The notes below the pieces were generated by a model that was not told the origin of the DNA, ran no database searches, and worked only from the letters and a program-made list of their open reading frames with translations. This document shows, one piece after another, positions 46,570 through 56,253 of a DNA stretch of 64,000 nucleotides (position 1 is its first letter; each line of letters opens with the position of its first letter). Origin of the DNA: Acinetobacter lwoffii (GTDB lineage: Bacteria > Pseudomonadota > Gammaproteobacteria > Pseudomonadales > Moraxellaceae); the NCBI RefSeq assembly GCF_019343495.1, contig NZ_CP072549.1, forward strand, positions 1,302,001 through 1,366,000, given 5' to 3'. Both the position numbers and the translations under genes were made by a program.

Positions 46570-48651
46570 TTATTTAAACAGCTCTAACAGAATACGTTGT
46601 GCATTATGTGGTTTTTCACCTTCTTTTGGCTGTGCCCGCAGCCAGGTACCATCACCTTGCAATAACCAGGATTGCTGGTTGTCTTTCAGGTAATTCAACA
46701 GACCCTGTTGATAGATACGTTTTTTCAAGGCTTCATCTTCCACCGGGAAACAGGCCTCGACCCGATTAAACAGGTTACGGTCCATCCAGTCTGCACTTGA
46801 ACAGTAAATCCGTGCACTGCCATTATTGCTGAAATAATACACGCGGGTATGTTCCAGGAAACGTCCAACAATTGAACGCACCCGAATGTTTTCCGACAGA
46901 CCCGGCAACCCCGGACGCAAACTGCAAATCGAGCGGATAATCAGGTCAATCTGTACCCCGGCCTGAGAGGCTTCATAGAGTTTGTTAATCAACTGCATTT
47001 CGGTCAGCGCATTGACTTTGACAATGATCTGCGCCGGTTTCCCTGCCTGAGCATAGGCAATTTCATTATCGATATAGTTCAGTAACTGGGCATGTAAGGT
47101 AAACGGCGCATGCAGCAACTTTTTCAGCTTGGCCATTTTCCCCATACCGGTCAGTTCCTGGAAAATACGATGCACATCTTCACACAAATCTTTATCCGTC
47201 GTTAACAGACCATAATCGGTATAGATTCGCGCATTGCCGGCATGATAGTTACCGGTACCCAGATGCACATAGCGCACCAGTTTGTTATTTTCCCGGCGCA
47301 CCACCAGAATCATCTTGGCGTGAGTCTTGTAACCGACAATGCCGTAGACCACGACTGCACCCGCTTCTTGCAGGACATTGGCCACCGCAATATTGGATTC
47401 TTCATCAAAACGTGCACGCAGTTCAATGACTGCGGTCACTTCCTTGCCATTGCGGGCAGCCTCTGCCAACACTTGCACAATTTCAGAATCTGGCCCACTA
47501 CGGTACAAGGTTTGCTTGATCGCCAGTACTTGCGGATCGCGTGCCGCTTCACGTAATAATGAAATGACCGGGGCAAAAGATTCAAAGGGATGATGCAGCA
47601 AAATATCCTGTTTCTGCATCGCACTAAAAATATTTTCAGATTTTTTTAGTACTTTAGGAATGATGGGAGTATGCGAGTCATAACGTAAATGCGGACGTTT
47701 AAAATTAGACAGCAAACGTGCCAGATTGACCGGGCCGGCGACTTTATAAAGCTGCTCGTCGTCCAGATCAAATTCATTCAGCAGATATTCATAAATATGC
47801 TGCGGACAATTTTCTGTCACTTCCAGACGTACCGCACGACCAAAACGGCGTGAGCTAAGCTCGCCTTTGAGCGCCTTGGCCAGATCTTCGACATCTTCAT
47901 TCAAGGCCAAATCGGCATTCCGGGTAACACGGAACTGATAACACCCAGTCGCTGTCATCCCTGGGAACAGATCAGACACATGCTCATGAATAATCGCCGA
48001 CAGCATCACATGATGTTCTTTTCCATCGGTCAGTTCATCCGGTAAACGCACCACGCGTGGCAGAGAACGCGGTGCAGGTACCACAGCCAGATCAATCTGA
48101 CGGCCAAAGGCATCTTTCCCTTCCAGCGTGACAATAAAGTTCAGTGATTTATTCACCAGTCGCGGGAATGGATGTGCAGGGTCCAGACTGATCGGAGTGA
48201 GAACCGGCGCAACCTGCTCCTGAAAGTATTTTTTAATCCAGGCAGATTGTGCCGGAGTCAGCTCACCACGGCGCAAGAAGCAAATATCTTCTTCACGCAG
48301 TTTTGGCAAAATTTCTTCATTTAAAATACGGTACTGGCGTTCAATGGCGGCATGTGCTGTTTTAGAAATCTGTTCTAAAACCTGCTTTGGAGTCAAGCCA
48401 TCCGGACTCCGACTTTCATTGTCCAGATCCAGCTGTTCCATCATTCCTGCGACCCGGATTTCAAAAAACTCGTCCAGATTACGCGAGAAAATCAACAGGA
48501 AATTCATGCGTTCGAGCAATGGATGTAAAGGATCGACAGCCTGTTCCAGGACACGTAAATGAAAGTCTAGGATAGACAGTTCGCGATTAATATAACGATC
48601 ATTATATGTATATTCGGGCTGTGCTGAAGTTGTGCTGGCTGCCGTATTCAT
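46570..48651 (-). CDS. ppk: Polyphosphate kinase 1
   Basis: 693 residues, usual length. Makes and degrades inorganic polyphosphate from ATP. N-domain begins [19 protein letters not shown], with [20 protein letters not shown]. Two phospholipase-D-like C domains carry the autophosphorylated His in [21 protein letters not shown] and the second His in [23 protein letters not shown] before ATG. No ppx gene adjacent. Monocistronic. Confidence 0.97.
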   Translation of the reverse strand: MNTAASTTSAQPEYTYNDRYINRELSILDFHLRVLEQAVDPLHPLLERMNFLLIFSRNLDEFFEIRVAGMMEQLDLDNESRSPDGLTPKQVLEQISKTAHAAIERQYRILNEEILPKLREEDICFLRRGELTPAQSAWIKKYFQEQVAPVLTPISLDPAHPFPRLVNKSLNFIVTLEGKDAFGRQIDLAVVPAPRSLPRVVRLPDELTDGKEHHVMLSAIIHEHVSDLFPGMTATGCYQFRVTRNADLALNEDVEDLAKALKGELSSRRFGRAVRLEVTENCPQHIYEYLLNEFDLDDEQLYKVAGPVNLARLLSNFKRPHLRYDSHTPIIPKVLKKSENIFSAMQKQDILLHHPFESFAPVISLLREAARDPQVLAIKQTLYRSGPDSEIVQVLAEAARNGKEVTAVIELRARFDEESNIAVANVLQEAGAVVVYGIVGYKTHAKMILVVRRENNKLVRYVHLGTGNYHAGNARIYTDYGLLTTDKDLCEDVHRIFQELTGMGKMAKLKKLLHAPFTLHAQLLNYIDNEIAYAQAGKPAQIIVKVNALTEMQLINKLYEASQAGVQIDLIIRSICSLRPGLPGLSENIRVRSIVGRFLEHTRVYYFSNNGSARIYCSSADWMDRNLFNRVEACFPVEDEALKKRIYQQGLLNYLKDNQQSWLLQGDGTWLRAQPKEGEKPHNAQRILLELFK

Positions 48652-48718
48652 ATCAAACCTATGCGGATTTAAAATTGTGCTTATCGCTACAAGTATGCTT
48701 CAAATTGATGACAATTTC

Positions 48719-48746
48719 ATAAAAAAAGCCCAAATAATTGGGCTTT
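48719..48746 (-). terminator. Terminator of mtgA
   Basis: AAAGCCCAA / TTGGGCTTT with ATAA loop; A7 on the + strand gives the minus-strand T-tail. Confidence 0.85.
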
Positions 48747-48762
48747 CTCTTCAAATCATCAA

Positions 48763-49437
48763 TTAAGGTAATTCTGCATAGCGCATATAGCGCTGAATCA
48801 TGCGTTTACGTGCATTTAATGCAGAGGAATTGCGATGATCCTGGAAATATTTCGGATTGGTCAAAATGGCCGCCAGAAAGATGGCTTGATCGCGGGTCAG
48901 GCTTTGCGCAGTTTTACCAAAATAATGTTTGGCCGCCGCTTCAACGCCGTAGATATTGTCCCCGAATTCGATCGAGTTTAAATAGACTTCCAGAATCCGT
49001 TCTTTCGACCACATGCGTTCCATCATCCAGGTCGCAACCGCTTCCTGACCTTTACGCACAAATGAACGCTTGTTGACGAGGAACAGGTTTTTCGCCAATT
49101 GCTGGGAGATTGTCGAACCACCGGCCACTACACGGCCCTGATTTCTATTTTTATTCAGTGCAGTTTGAATTCCATCCCAGTCAAAACCATGGTGATGAAT
49201 AAATTTTCCATCTTCCGCAGTGACGATGGCACGTTTCAGATTCAGGCTGATGTCGTCATAGGGACGCCACTGATGCTGAATCGCTTTGGAAGGTTGTGTC
49301 CAGTAATCAATCCGCATCATCATGGTGGTGTTCACCGGATTGGTTCTCCACCAGGCCAGACTGGCAAAGATCCACAATTGAACCAGTAGAATCACACTGA
49401 CGATGACAAGCATCGTGCGGATCAGAAAGGCTTTCAT
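48763..49437 (-). CDS. mtgA: Monofunctional biosynthetic peptidoglycan transglycosylase
   Basis: 224 residues. One N-terminal TM helix (about 5-30), then a GT51 domain in the periplasm that polymerises lipid II. GT51 motifs in order: [16 protein letters not shown] with the catalytic Glu, [29 protein letters not shown] and [25 protein letters not shown] with the second Glu. No transpeptidase domain, so not a class A PBP. AGGAGTAACG lies about 9-12 bases before ATG. Confidence 0.96.
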   Translation of the reverse strand: MKAFLIRTMLVIVSVILLVQLWIFASLAWWRTNPVNTTMMMRIDYWTQPSKAIQHQWRPYDDISLNLKRAIVTAEDGKFIHHHGFDWDGIQTALNKNRNQGRVVAGGSTISQQLAKNLFLVNKRSFVRKGQEAVATWMMERMWSKERILEVYLNSIEFGDNIYGVEAAAKHYFGKTAQSLTRDQAIFLAAILTNPKYFQDHRNSSALNARKRMIQRYMRYAELP

Positions 49438-49514
49438 GTCAGTGCGTTACTCCTGAAAATTTAATTTTTCGTGTTAAGCTTATTCGAAATATACAATCAC
49501 AGCAAAAAAATAGC

Positions 49515-50333
49515 ATGTCTGAATACTCTCCCCCTGTCGAACATCGCAAACTTGAAATGCATCTCTGGTGGATCACCGCCATTTTAATCGGGATCAATGT
49601 TGGATTATTTGGCTGGCAAGCCATCAATGGCATGGATGTTAGCCAGCCGAGTACCCGAGACGCTATTCTCTGGGGTGCCGATTATGCACCTTTAACCTAT
49701 TTAGCGGAACCCATGCGCTTGTTTAGCAGCATGTTTTTTCATTTTGGCCTGATTCACCTGATGTTGAATATGTGGGCCTTGTATATTTTTGGTAGTGTTG
49801 CCGAACAACTGTTTGGCCGGATGTATTTTATTGGCCTGTATGTGTATGCCGGATTAATGGGCAGCCTGCTCAGTGGCTATATGAACATTCAGGACAGCTA
49901 TCGCCTGGTCGAAGGTGGTGTGGCCAATCCCGATTTATTGCCTGCGGTCAGTGCCGGCGCATCTGGTGCCGTGATGGGACTCGGGGCTTCTCTCACGGTG
50001 CTGGCCTTATTGCCAATGCTGCCACAGCAACGTTTTATCCTGGATAAAAAAACCCTAGTGATGGTGATGGGTCTAAACCTCGCGCTGGGTTTTATGATCA
50101 GCGGAATCAACAATGCCGCACATATTGGCGGCATGCTGATGGGAGCTTTTCTCACCTTGCTCTGGTACATCGGTCAAAAAATGCAGCGTAGCCACCTGTT
50201 CAATCTGATTGCCCTGCTTGTCGGTTTCGGCATTTGTGTGCTGCTTTATCAACATAACTTAGCCTTACTCAAACCCATTCGCCCACTGTGGCAAGAGATT
50301 CTGGAAATGATGCAACAGCAACTAAAACTTTAA
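49515..50333 (+). CDS. Rhomboid-family intramembrane serine protease
   Basis: 272 residues, six or seven TM helices. Rhomboid hallmarks: HFGLIHLMLNMWALY (TM2 His/Asn), AGASGAVMG with nucleophile Ser150, and INNAAHIGG with catalytic His203. Cleaves single-pass membrane proteins; substrate unknown. Divergent from mtgA by 77 bases. Both catalytic residues are present, so activity is expected. Confidence 0.92.
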   Translation: MSEYSPPVEHRKLEMHLWWITAILIGINVGLFGWQAINGMDVSQPSTRDAILWGADYAPLTYLAEPMRLFSSMFFHFGLIHLMLNMWALYIFGSVAEQLFGRMYFIGLYVYAGLMGSLLSGYMNIQDSYRLVEGGVANPDLLPAVSAGASGAVMGLGASLTVLALLPMLPQQRFILDKKTLVMVMGLNLALGFMISGINNAAHIGGMLMGAFLTLLWYIGQKMQRSHLFNLIALLVGFGICVLLYQHNLALLKPIRPLWQEILEMMQQQLKL

Positions 50334-50347
50334 TTCTCAGCCAGTTT

Positions 50348-50382
50348 AAAAATCACGGAGATGAATCTTATTGATTCATCTC
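50348..50382 (-). terminator. Terminator overlapping the ABC permease stop codon
   Basis: Perfect GAGATGAATC / GATTCATCTC stem (50358-50382) with loop TTATT containing the minus-strand TAA stop; followed on the minus strand by ATTTTT a few bases on. Confidence 0.55.
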
Positions 50383-52860
50383 GCGCAAGCTTTGTAAGGG
50401 TGGAATATCCGACAAATAACTCAGGCGATAACGGCCAATCAGCGCACATAAAGCGGTCATAAAGATCGGCAGGATAATCCAGATTTCCCAATGTGGCTGA
50501 ATCATTAAATCCATTTTATAACTGGCAATCGCACTGATCACTTCGGCAAACAGGCAGGAAACTATTCCGGCAAACAGCCCAATAAAACCAATTTCCAGAC
50601 TCATCATGGTTTTCAGTTTCTGCTTGGAACTACCGAATGATCGTAGCAAAGCCACTTCACGTTTGCGTTCATCCATCAACAGGTTCAGACAGGCCATCAG
50701 CACCAGAAAACCGGAAATGCTGACCAGTACCGCCAGAATCGTCACGATTTGCACCAGCACATTCACAATGCGTTTGATCTCCTCCAGAATCAGGCTGACA
50801 TCAATAAACACCGTGTTGGAAAATTGCTGGATCACAGACACCAGCTTGCCCTTATCTACCTCCGGGACATAAAAACTGCCCAGATAACTGCCGGCATTGG
50901 CATCCATGGTATTAGGTGCAAAGATAAAGAAGAAGTTGGGACTAAAACTTTCCCACTCGACGGTTCTTAGATTAACGACTTTAGCTTCCAGTATGCCTTC
51001 AGGCAGACTGAAACTGAGTTTATCTCCAATCTTGATCCCTAGCTCTTCGGCAGTATTGGCTTCGACCGATACAGTGCCGACCTGCTTTAAAGCCGCGTCA
51101 CCACTAACAATCACATTATCTTGAGGATAGCGGTTTGACTGGGTCAGATTCAGTTCACGTCTTAAGGTATTGCTACTTTTCACCAGTTCCTCGGCAAAAG
51201 GCTGATCATTTTTGGCGACCAGACGCCCACGGACATTTGGATACAGTGGTGTGCTTTTCCAGCCATTCTGCTCAAGTTGGGCTTTCAGGGCTGGCATCTC
51301 AAAAGGCGGTAAACCGTAAACGAACTGGTTCGGTGTACCTTCCGGTAACTGTTGCTGCCAGCGCTCCAGCAGATCGGTACGCAAGACGGCCAATACTGTA
51401 ATCAGGCTCAAGCCCAAGGCTAAAGCCGTAATCTGCAAGGCGGTCTGAGAAGGCGTGCGTACATAGGCTGACAGATTCAGCTTCATATTCCGCAGCAGTT
51501 TCAACACCCCCCATACCGTCAGATACAGCACTGCACATAACACAATAATCGCGCCAATCACCCAGGCGGTCAGCAGCAAGTTTTCGGTCAAAATCACACT
51601 AAAGATAATCAGGCTGAGCGTTCCAGTCAGCAGCATCCACAGCATGGACTGTACTGATTTTTCTTGCTGGCGAATCACCCGAATCGGCGGTGTATTTAGC
51701 AATTGCAACAAGCTTGGCATGACAAAGCCGAGTAGCACCACGGCACTGGTCAGCATCGCGACCGGCAATGGTCCGAGCAACATTGCTAGGGCTGAAAATT
51801 CAATCTGCAAATTTGGAATCAGCTGCAACATCAACTGTAACAGGCCATAACCCAAACTGATCCCGACCACAGTGCCAATTAGCATGGCAATCAACAGCAC
51901 CATCCCGAGTAAAGCCAGATAAGCCGACAGAATCTGCTGCTTGGTGGCGCCAATACAACGCATCAAGGCAATATGATCCTGGTTCTGCTGCACATAGCGC
52001 TGCGCAGTTAAGGCAATGGCAATCCCACATAATAGAATGGTCAGAATATTGGCCAGTTGCAGGAAAGTGTCCAGATTGGCGATTGGCTTCATCAAGCGGG
52101 TATTGCCTTCACTGGCATTGCGTAACCTGAGACTGCTTTGCTCCTCAAACTCCTGCCCTTGCACTTCCGCTGGCGTTTCAGCCGAGCCGTTTGCTGACTT
52201 GACCTGCTGCTTGAATAAGGCTTCATATTGTTGGGTACCGTCTGGACGGCCAGCCATGAGTAAGCGATATTCAATCCGGCTCCCCACCTGAATGGCATTG
52301 GTTCGTGCGACATCTGCCTGGGAGATAATCACCGTTGGTGAAAATCCGGAAAATCCAAGTTCCTGATTGGAGTCCTGTTCAATCTTGGCGGTGACTTTAA
52401 ACGCCGCATCGGCAATATTGAGCTGATCCCCCAGTTTGACTTTGAGCAAATCCATGGCTCGTGGACTGAGCCAGATTTCACCAGACTGAATCGATTTTTT
52501 TGCCGGTTGCACCCGCAGTTCACCACGCAAAGGAAAAGCCTGATCGATGGCTTTGACATTGACCATGACAAACTGCGCATCGGTATAGGCCATACTGCTA
52601 AAGAAAGTGACGTCTGACTGCTTTAAATCCAACTGCTTGGCCTGATCACGCCACTGCTCCGGCAAAGGCTCATTATCTGAAAGCACCAGATCACCGGCCA
52701 GCATTTCTGCTGCCTGCAAGGCGACTGCATTTTGGATCTGCTCATTACTAAATTTAAGTGCAGTGGTCGCGCTAATTGCCAGCGTTAAGGCAATAATCAG
52801 CAGATAAATCCCGGTCGTTTTAAAGCTTTGCGTCAGTAAAGGACGAAATAACGGATTCAT
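50368..52860 (-). CDS. ABC transporter permease, FtsX/YbbP family
   Basis: 830 residues from MNPLFRPLLTQSFKTTG, with GGGGGATGAA before it. TM helix near 15-35, periplasmic domain to about 240, three TM helices about 255-390, further helices about 410-470, a second periplasmic domain about 490-690 and three C-terminal helices (700-830). This double-length FtsX layout matches E. coli YbbP. The ATG begins one base after the ATPase stop (TGA-A-ATG), so the two are translationally coupled. Probably an envelope lipid/lipoprotein-handling exporter with the ATPase; cargo unknown. Confidence 0.9.
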   Translation of the reverse strand: MNPLFRPLLTQSFKTTGIYLLIIALTLAISATTALKFSNEQIQNAVALQAAEMLAGDLVLSDNEPLPEQWRDQAKQLDLKQSDVTFFSSMAYTDAQFVMVNVKAIDQAFPLRGELRVQPAKKSIQSGEIWLSPRAMDLLKVKLGDQLNIADAAFKVTAKIEQDSNQELGFSGFSPTVIISQADVARTNAIQVGSRIEYRLLMAGRPDGTQQYEALFKQQVKSANGSAETPAEVQGQEFEEQSSLRLRNASEGNTRLMKPIANLDTFLQLANILTILLCGIAIALTAQRYVQQNQDHIALMRCIGATKQQILSAYLALLGMVLLIAMLIGTVVGISLGYGLLQLMLQLIPNLQIEFSALAMLLGPLPVAMLTSAVVLLGFVMPSLLQLLNTPPIRVIRQQEKSVQSMLWMLLTGTLSLIIFSVILTENLLLTAWVIGAIIVLCAVLYLTVWGVLKLLRNMKLNLSAYVRTPSQTALQITALALGLSLITVLAVLRTDLLERWQQQLPEGTPNQFVYGLPPFEMPALKAQLEQNGWKSTPLYPNVRGRLVAKNDQPFAEELVKSSNTLRRELNLTQSNRYPQDNVIVSGDAALKQVGTVSVEANTAEELGIKIGDKLSFSLPEGILEAKVVNLRTVEWESFSPNFFFIFAPNTMDANAGSYLGSFYVPEVDKGKLVSVIQQFSNTVFIDVSLILEEIKRIVNVLVQIVTILAVLVSISGFLVLMACLNLLMDERKREVALLRSFGSSKQKLKTMMSLEIGFIGLFAGIVSCLFAEVISAIASYKMDLMIQPHWEIWIILPIFMTALCALIGRYRLSYLSDIPPLQSLREMNQ

Positions 52861-52861
52861 T

Positions 52862-53587
52862 TCATCCCCCACTCGGATGTTCAATCAGCTCGCCATTCAG
52901 CAGTTCAAAATGCCGCTGACACTGCTGTGCGAGTTTGCGATCATGCGTGACCAGCACCAAAGTCGTCCCCAGTTCCCGGTTCAGTTGAAACAGTAATTGT
53001 TCAATTTCTCTGGCCGTTTCACCATCGAGATTGCCTGTAGGTTCATCGGCAAAAATGATTTTTGGTTCACTGACCAGTGCCCGAGCGATGGCTACACGCT
53101 GTTGTTCACCGCCAGATAGCACTTTTGGCGTTTGCTGCGCCTGTCGATCCAGACCCACTTTATGTAGTAATGCCAATGCCTTTTGCTCAGCTTCTGCATA
53201 TTTAAAACCGGGCTGCAGGCGCAGTGGCAGCATCACATTTTCAAGTGCAGTCAGGTGCGGTAAGAGCTGAAAAGACTGAAAGACAAACCCGATATTTCTC
53301 AAACGTACCAGCGCACGTTGTTCTTCATCCAAGTTAGAGACCGATTCGCCACAGACCATAAGCTGACCTGAACTTGCCTGATCCAGTGTCGCCAGAATAC
53401 CCAGTAATGTGGATTTTCCGGAACCGGAACGACCGGTAATTGCCACTTGTTCTCCGGCCTGAATATCCAGATCAAGATCCTCAAAAATGGTGAGCTGTTT
53501 TTGTGAAAGTTGTATCTTTTGTGTCAATTTCTGGGCAGAAATAATAGCCTGTGGCATGATGGTCGAATCGTTGCTACTTTGAATCAT
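52862..53587 (-). CDS. ABC transporter ATPase, LolD/YbbA family
   Basis: 241 residues. Walker [10 protein letters not shown] (about 53-61), Q-loop [18 protein letters not shown], signature [15 protein letters not shown], Walker [14 protein letters not shown] and switch His in [11 protein letters not shown]. First gene of the two-gene exporter operon. AGGACACGT lies before ATG. Divergent from a TesA-type hydrolase with only about 11 bases between start codons, the same arrangement as ybbA/tesA of E. coli. Confidence 0.93.
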   Translation of the reverse strand: MIQSSNDSTIMPQAIISAQKLTQKIQLSQKQLTIFEDLDLDIQAGEQVAITGRSGSGKSTLLGILATLDQASSGQLMVCGESVSNLDEEQRALVRLRNIGFVFQSFQLLPHLTALENVMLPLRLQPGFKYAEAEQKALALLHKVGLDRQAQQTPKVLSGGEQQRVAIARALVSEPKIIFADEPTGNLDGETAREIEQLLFQLNRELGTTLVLVTHDRKLAQQCQRHFELLNGELIEHPSGG

Positions 53588-53598
53588 ACGTGTCCTAT

Positions 53599-54228
53599 AT
53601 GAAAGATCTTAATCAGAAAACTCGGCTATTGCCTTACTTTTTTTTGCTCAGTCTGTGCCTGTTACCTCTTGGGGTTTCAGCAAAGACGATTATGATTTTA
53701 GGTGATAGTTTAAGTGCAGGTTATGGTATCCAGCCCCAGCAGGGTTGGGTACATTTATTACAAAAGCGTTTAGAGCAACAGTATCCGAAACAGCATAAAG
53801 TGGTCAATGCAAGTGTCAGCGGTGAAACCACCAGCGGAGCACTGGCCAGACTGCCAAAATTGCTGCAGACGCATCGTCCAGACCTTGTGGTGATTGAGTT
53901 AGGTGGCAATGATGGCTTACGTGGACAACCACCGCAAATGATTCAAAAAAATTTAGCCAGCCTGATTCAGCAGAGCCAGAAAGCCAAGGCCAAGGTCATC
54001 GTCTTTGGCATAAAAATGCCGCCTAATTACGGGCAGGCCTATAGCAAGGCTTTTGAAAATAATTATAAAGTGGTGAGTCAGCAATATAAGGTGAAGTTAT
54101 TGCCCTTCTTTATGCAGGGTGTCGCCGGTAATAAAACATTGATGCAAAAGGATCTGATTCATCCAAATGCTAAAGCACAGACAATCCTGTTAAATAATGC
54201 TTATCCATACATTAAAGGCGCTTTATAA
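53599..54228 (+). CDS. tesA: SGNH-family thioesterase/lysophospholipase/arylesterase, TesA-like
   Basis: 209 residues from MKDLNQKTRL; a GTG three codons upstream is also open. Signal peptide 1-28 (PYFFLLSLCLLPLGVSA), so periplasmic. SGNH blocks: I ILGDSLSAGYG with Ser37, II NASVSGETTSGALARL, III VIELGGNDGLRG, V DLIHPNAKAQ with the Asp-His pair. TesA enzymes hydrolyse acyl-CoA, lysophospholipids and aryl esters. No ribosome site is visible before either start, so translation may be leaderless or weak. Divergent from the YbbA-like ATPase. Confidence 0.9.
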   Translation: MKDLNQKTRLLPYFFLLSLCLLPLGVSAKTIMILGDSLSAGYGIQPQQGWVHLLQKRLEQQYPKQHKVVNASVSGETTSGALARLPKLLQTHRPDLVVIELGGNDGLRGQPPQMIQKNLASLIQQSQKAKAKVIVFGIKMPPNYGQAYSKAFENNYKVVSQQYKVKLLPFFMQGVAGNKTLMQKDLIHPNAKAQTILLNNAYPYIKGAL

Positions 54229-54239
54229 AGCGCCTTTAA
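54212..54239. terminator. 28-base perfect palindrome at the tesA 3' end
   Basis: TTAAAGGCGCTTTA and its exact inverse; the tesA TAA stop (54226-54228) lies in its centre. Weak T-tail (TTTAACTTA), so termination efficiency is uncertain. Confidence 0.6.
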
Positions 54240-54271
54240 CTTATTTTAGAATATATTTAGATGAATCGTGA

Positions 54272-54886
54272 TTAGAAATCGAAGAATGTCACTTCACCAG
54301 TTTCCAGTGAATATTCAGCACCCACGACTTTTAGTTTTCCTTGTCCAATCAGGTTTTCCAGAACGGCTGAACCGTGACGCAACTGATTCACCGAAGCAAA
54401 TACGTTGGAACGTACTGCATGCTTGGACAATTTTGCCAAGTCATTTTTCAGTTCAGTTTGCATTAAAGTTTCAACTGAAGGACGTACGCGGTTCACAATC
54501 GACATCAGGTTTGCCGATGGGGGGCAATCTGGACACATCAAGGTATCAATAGTCGCTTTAATCGCACCACAGTGACTGTGACCTAACACCACCACAATCG
54601 CGCAATCATAACGTGCCGCGGCAAATTCAACACTGCCGACCTGTGAAGGTGCAACAATATTACCTGCAACACGAATTACAAAAAGATCGCCGAGACCCTG
54701 ATCAAAAACCATTTCGGCTGGAACGCGCGAATCTGAACATCCCAAAACAATCGCAAACGGATTCTGATCCTCTGCCATTTCTGCGCGCTGTTGGTGGCTA
54801 AGTTGTTTTGGATGCGTGGTATCGCCACTGACAAAACGTTGGTTACCCTGTCTAAGACGTTCTAAAGCTTCTTGAGCTGTGAGCAT
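54272..54886 (-). CDS. can: Beta-class carbonic anhydrase
   Basis: 204 residues. Hydrates CO2 to bicarbonate for carboxylases. Zinc ligands Cys50, His103 and Cys106 with the Asp52-Arg54 dyad (CSDSRVPAE ... GHSHCGAIKA). This matches the E. coli Can arrangement (Cys42/Asp44/His98/Cys101). No signal peptide, so cytosolic. Weak ribosome site. Monocistronic. Confidence 0.96.
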   Translation of the reverse strand: MLTAQEALERLRQGNQRFVSGDTTHPKQLSHQQRAEMAEDQNPFAIVLGCSDSRVPAEMVFDQGLGDLFVIRVAGNIVAPSQVGSVEFAAARYDCAIVVVLGHSHCGAIKATIDTLMCPDCPPSANLMSIVNRVRPSVETLMQTELKNDLAKLSKHAVRSNVFASVNQLRHGSAVLENLIGQGKLKVVGAEYSLETGEVTFFDF

Positions 54887-55201
54887 TCTTTTCTATCACC
54901 GATGGTTTTAGTTGCAATATCTTACTGCCAGTTTTTTTGAATGTCACTTGCAAAAAATCTTAGCTGATTAAATTTTTAGCATTTATCTAATTTCATTTCT
55001 GCAGGTAATTTATGCGCAATACATCACATTTTCCAGTCATTTAATGCAATCTAGCAAAAAACTAATGGGTGACAAGCGCAAAGATTGATTTAAAATAGAA
55101 TAAAGAATAATGTTTTTATTTGAATGAAAATTGCAAATTTATAACATGGAAGTATTTTGATTGAGCAATTTGCTCACTGGGTTTGTTTTGGGGAATGGCC
55201 A
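54887..55201. other. Gene-free AT-rich gap between can and the exported hydrolase
   Basis: Divergent promoter region; no RNA, repeat or clear promoter hexamers recognised. Confidence 0.4.
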
Positions 55202-56239
55202 ATGAAGAAAATAATAAAATTGCGCTCGAAAATGATCTGTTCAGCCTTGGTTGCCTTAAGCATGGCATTACCGGGCCTGACACATGCTCAAATACTGTTT
55301 AGCCAGAAAAATGAAACATCTGCCAAAGTCTTGCAGCAGCATCTGTTGCAGGAACGCAGCCTTGCCGGTCTCAAATCCAAGACCCTCAAAATTGGAGAGG
55401 TCACCTGGAGCTATAGCGAAGGCGGTGCCAAGAACAAACCATCTATTCTACTGATTCATGGTCTGGCCGGCACGCGCGACAACTGGAACCGGGTCGCCCA
55501 GTTTCTGACGCCCTATTATCATGTCATTATTCCGGATCTGCCGAGCAACGGTGACACCAAAGTTCCTGACAATTTTGATGTTTCTGTGCCCAATGTAACG
55601 TCCCAATTACGTCTATTTATTGAAACCTTAAATGTGGACGAGAATTTACATATTGCTGGGCACTCTCTGGGTGGCTCGATTGCCACAGTTTATGCCTCGC
55701 AGTACCCTTTCGATACGCAAAGCCTGTTTTTAATTAATAGCGCTGGCCTGTATAAAATGGGCAATACGCCCTATACCAAAGATCCTCAAGCCTTAAAAGA
55801 TCTGATCGTCAGCAAACCTGGTGATCTTCAAGATGTTTCCAAACAGCTGATGCAGAACCCACCGGTGATTCCTTATCAGTTGCGGCATGCACAGGAAAAA
55901 CTGTTGATTTCACGTGCTGAACAAACCAGCAAATCGATTGATCAGGTGGTGATGCTAAACCGGATTTATACACCGGAAACCTTTGCCCGCCTGACCCGCA
56001 CGGTAGAAGCACCCACCTTGATTTTATGGGGCAGACAGGATCGGATCATTAATGTCGAAGTAGTCAAAGAACTACATGCCCTGCTGAAACGTGCCGAAAA
56101 ACCGGTGATTTTAAATAATGTCGGGCATATGCCGATTCTTGAAGCAGAAAAACAGGTTGCACAACATTATTTGCCTTTTCTGGCCAAGACACAGACCCTA
56201 AAAAACCCGCTTGCTGATAAACTCATTCCTTTAAATTAA
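55202..56239 (+). CDS. Exported alpha/beta hydrolase (lipase/esterase-like)
   Basis: 345 residues from MKKIIKLRSK, chosen for the GGGGAA ribosome site 6 bases upstream; a TTG 15 codons earlier is less likely. Signal peptide about 1-31, cut after THA. Hydrolase features: ILLIHGLAGTRDNW (oxyanion turn), nucleophile Ser in IAGHSLGGSIATVYA, Asp in LWGRQDRI and His in NVGHMPILEAEKQ. Secreted or periplasmic esterase; substrate unknown. An unassigned helical protein follows 14 bases later. Confidence 0.88.
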   Translation: MKKIIKLRSKMICSALVALSMALPGLTHAQILFSQKNETSAKVLQQHLLQERSLAGLKSKTLKIGEVTWSYSEGGAKNKPSILLIHGLAGTRDNWNRVAQFLTPYYHVIIPDLPSNGDTKVPDNFDVSVPNVTSQLRLFIETLNVDENLHIAGHSLGGSIATVYASQYPFDTQSLFLINSAGLYKMGNTPYTKDPQALKDLIVSKPGDLQDVSKQLMQNPPVIPYQLRHAQEKLLISRAEQTSKSIDQVVMLNRIYTPETFARLTRTVEAPTLILWGRQDRIINVEVVKELHALLKRAEKPVILNNVGHMPILEAEKQVAQHYLPFLAKTQTLKNPLADKLIPLN

Positions 56240-56253
56240 GTTTCAGAGATGCT

